64,000 bases of DNA from Paramecium tetraurelia (taxonomy: Eukaryota; Ciliophora; Oligohymenophorea; Peniculida; Parameciidae): the NCBI RefSeq assembly GCF_000165425.1, contig NW_001799066.1, positions 640,601-704,600 on the forward strand, given 5' to 3'. A program made the position numbers and the translations under genes. Positions within the stretch are counted from its first letter, which is position 1. Each line of letters opens with the position of its first letter. This document shows positions 62,516 through 64,000 of this stretch, in pieces. The notes below the pieces were generated by a model, which saw nothing but the letters and a program-made list of their open reading frames with translations, did not search any database and was not told the origin of the DNA.

Positions 62516-63888
62516 ATGATTATTTTATTAAATATTCTTATATAATTCTAAGAAATTGAAGGAAGAATCTGCAATCCTTATGGTTTCCGATAGTCTTTGG
62601 GACATTATTATTCAATTTTAAATTACTAATCAGACGTCCTTAGAATAACATTCAATTCCGAGGTAGGACATATTACTTAGAAAAATAGGGTCCTTGTAAA
62701 TCTGCGTTCATTGTTCTTTTGGATAATTATACATTTTATGAATATGAAACCAATGTAATCTAAACAAATGGGATGTCATTTTGCAATACTTATCATTCCT
62801 TCTCTCACACCTTCTAAATTGGGACCAAATATTTACAATAAAATAATCAAAGCAATTATTATGTCCAGGAAGGCAAATCTATATATGGTCCATTTATGAT
62901 ATAGTAAGCAGGATTCTAGAATCCAAGTAGATTCATTGTGCTAGGTAACATGGATTCACAGTGGAAACTAAATAATTCTCAACATACATTTGAGTTCCTA
63001 GAAAATTCTGCTAAAATCTATGAATAGTTCGATGGAATTATTTATTTAGGAAGTATGGGTTTTAATTTAGAGGATGAGAATTGTTTGCAGGGTGATTATT
63101 TTCTAAAGAACATTTCGACATTTGCTTCTCATTACCCTTTTATGATTGCCCCAGGGAATTATGATGCAGGACAATCAAAAAAGTTTGTTTTTATAAAGTA
63201 ATAGTTTAAAATGCCTATTATTTCAGATTACAAACTTGATTTACTTGAATATTATAGTTTTGATGTTGGGTTTGCTCATTTCATTTAGTTCAATCCCTTC
63301 TAATAGATAGTTATGGATATTTAAGGATAGAAAATACTCGATCTACTTGATGAAGACTTAAGAAGAAATCAAAAGCCTTGGATTATAGTATTTACCCATT
63401 ATCCCTTGTAATGTTTTGGAATTTCTTAATGCCAGTTATTCACTAACAAATTATAAGAGTATATCAACATATTCAACAAGTATCAAGTGGATCTAGTATT
63501 GTCCTCATATGCCAATATTTATTAAAGATATATGCAAAGCAATCTCAACTCATTTATTCAAGTGATTGAAGGAATAAGTGGGAATGATATGAATTGGGAG
63601 AATGTCTACATGAATTCAGAGGAAATTGTATATTAATCTAAAGAGATAGGTTTTGGAGAATTGATAATTCATAATGAAACTCATCTCTTTTACTAGCACA
63701 AACTATCTAAGAATAATTAAAGCATTGATGAATTCTGGATTATTAAGTAGAATAGGGAAGAAATTTCACATTTTATCAGAATTACATTAATTTTAATTAT
63801 GATTACATTTATTTCGCAATTATTTGTAATATATAGATGTGTGAGAAGAGAAAAGTTATAAAGGTAATTTTAGATAGTAAGTGAATGA
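62516..63888 (+). CDS. Purple acid phosphatase paralogue, predicted catalytically dead
   Basis: 448 residues with one 26-nt intron, exact frame. Collinear with its neighbour from the start (RICNPYGFRQSLGHYYS) to the membrane helix (LILIMITFISQLFVIY). Ligand motifs are changed: GDMDSNW is GNMDSQW, TGDMAYDL is LGSMGFNL, APGNHD is APGNYD, SGHVHTYQR is SSYANIYQR. Only the FTHYP histidine and the Asn of the GNxD block remain. The frame is open with no lesions, so the protein seems maintained without metal catalysis, perhaps as a receptor-like or regulatory partner of the active enzyme. The intergenic gap of 11 bp is too short for a normal promoter. Confidence 0.85.
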
Positions 63889-63962
63889 GTAAATGATTAT
63901 TTATAAATGATATTTGATTTATAGTCTAACAGCTTAAAGGTTTTCATAATATGATATAAAAT

Positions 63963-64000
63963 ATGACAAATCAAATTTCTCTTCCTTATTAAATAACTTC
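63963..64000 (+). CDS. Possible start of a further gene (runs off the window)
   Basis: ATG 63963 opens MTNQISLPYQIT to the window edge, 75 bp after the preceding stop, a typical spacing. Too short to identify; weak. Confidence 0.25.

Overview
This window looks like macronuclear (somatic) DNA of a Paramecium-type ciliate, most like the P. aurelia group. In nearly every reading frame that encodes recognisable protein, TAA and TAG stand where glutamine is expected, and TGA is the only terminator. Introns are tiny (about 18-33 nt, mostly GTA...TAG), the DNA is very AT-rich outside genes, and neighbouring genes are often only 10-150 bp apart. All CDS calls use the ciliate code (TGA = stop) with introns removed by eye; coordinates span first to last coding base, introns included.

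Layout. 0-8 kb: ribosomal protein eS8 (+), an AGC kinase and an orphan (-), and a 1,285-residue orphan (+). 8-14 kb: a Q/N-rich protein, a secreted protein ending in a beta/gamma-crystallin domain, a convincing XLF/Cernunnos end-joining factor (-), and a small N-myristoylated protein. 14-22.3 kb (-): a P4-ATPase lipid flippase, a LITAF-like zinc-ribbon membrane protein fused to a wolframin-type C-terminal domain, and a cGMP-dependent protein kinase. 22.3-27.4 kb is a decaying, gene-poor tract: a weak ORF, a 5'-truncated SET gene, a MORN pseudogene and a GC-rich broken ORF. 27.4-31.4 kb (-) is one 1.3k-residue Cys-rich surface protein, followed by tRNA-Ser(UGA). 32-41 kb mixes small orphans, a PAS-type membrane sensor fragment, EMC5, and two clear pseudogenes (FLVCR-like transporter, elongation factor 1-gamma). 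40.5-49 kb: an acetyl-CoA-transporter-like MFS protein, a syntaxin, an SNF1/AMPK kinase (-) and three orphans. 50-57 kb: an intact MORN protein, a candidate RAP1-like telomere protein, prohibitin-2 (-), XRN2/RAT1 and Misato. 57-64 kb: small orphans, a calcium-dependent protein kinase, and two tandem purple acid phosphatases, the second having lost nearly all its metal ligands.

Themes. (1) Signalling and membrane trafficking dominate: four kinases with cGMP, Ca2+ or energy-sensing inputs, a flippase, a syntaxin, and granule- or surface-type secreted proteins. Five genes start with a Met-Gly N-myristoylation signal. (2) DNA-end and telomere biology is represented by XLF and the RAP1-like gene; both bear on the programmed DNA elimination and chromosome fragmentation of ciliates. 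(3) Several loci show lesions (in-frame TGA, one-base frame shifts at A/T runs). The EF1-gamma and MORN loci are real pseudogenes; isolated shifts elsewhere may be assembly errors. The finds most worth checking are the LITAF-wolframin fusion, the RAP1-like protein, XLF with its intact Ku-binding tail, and the phosphatase pseudoenzyme.
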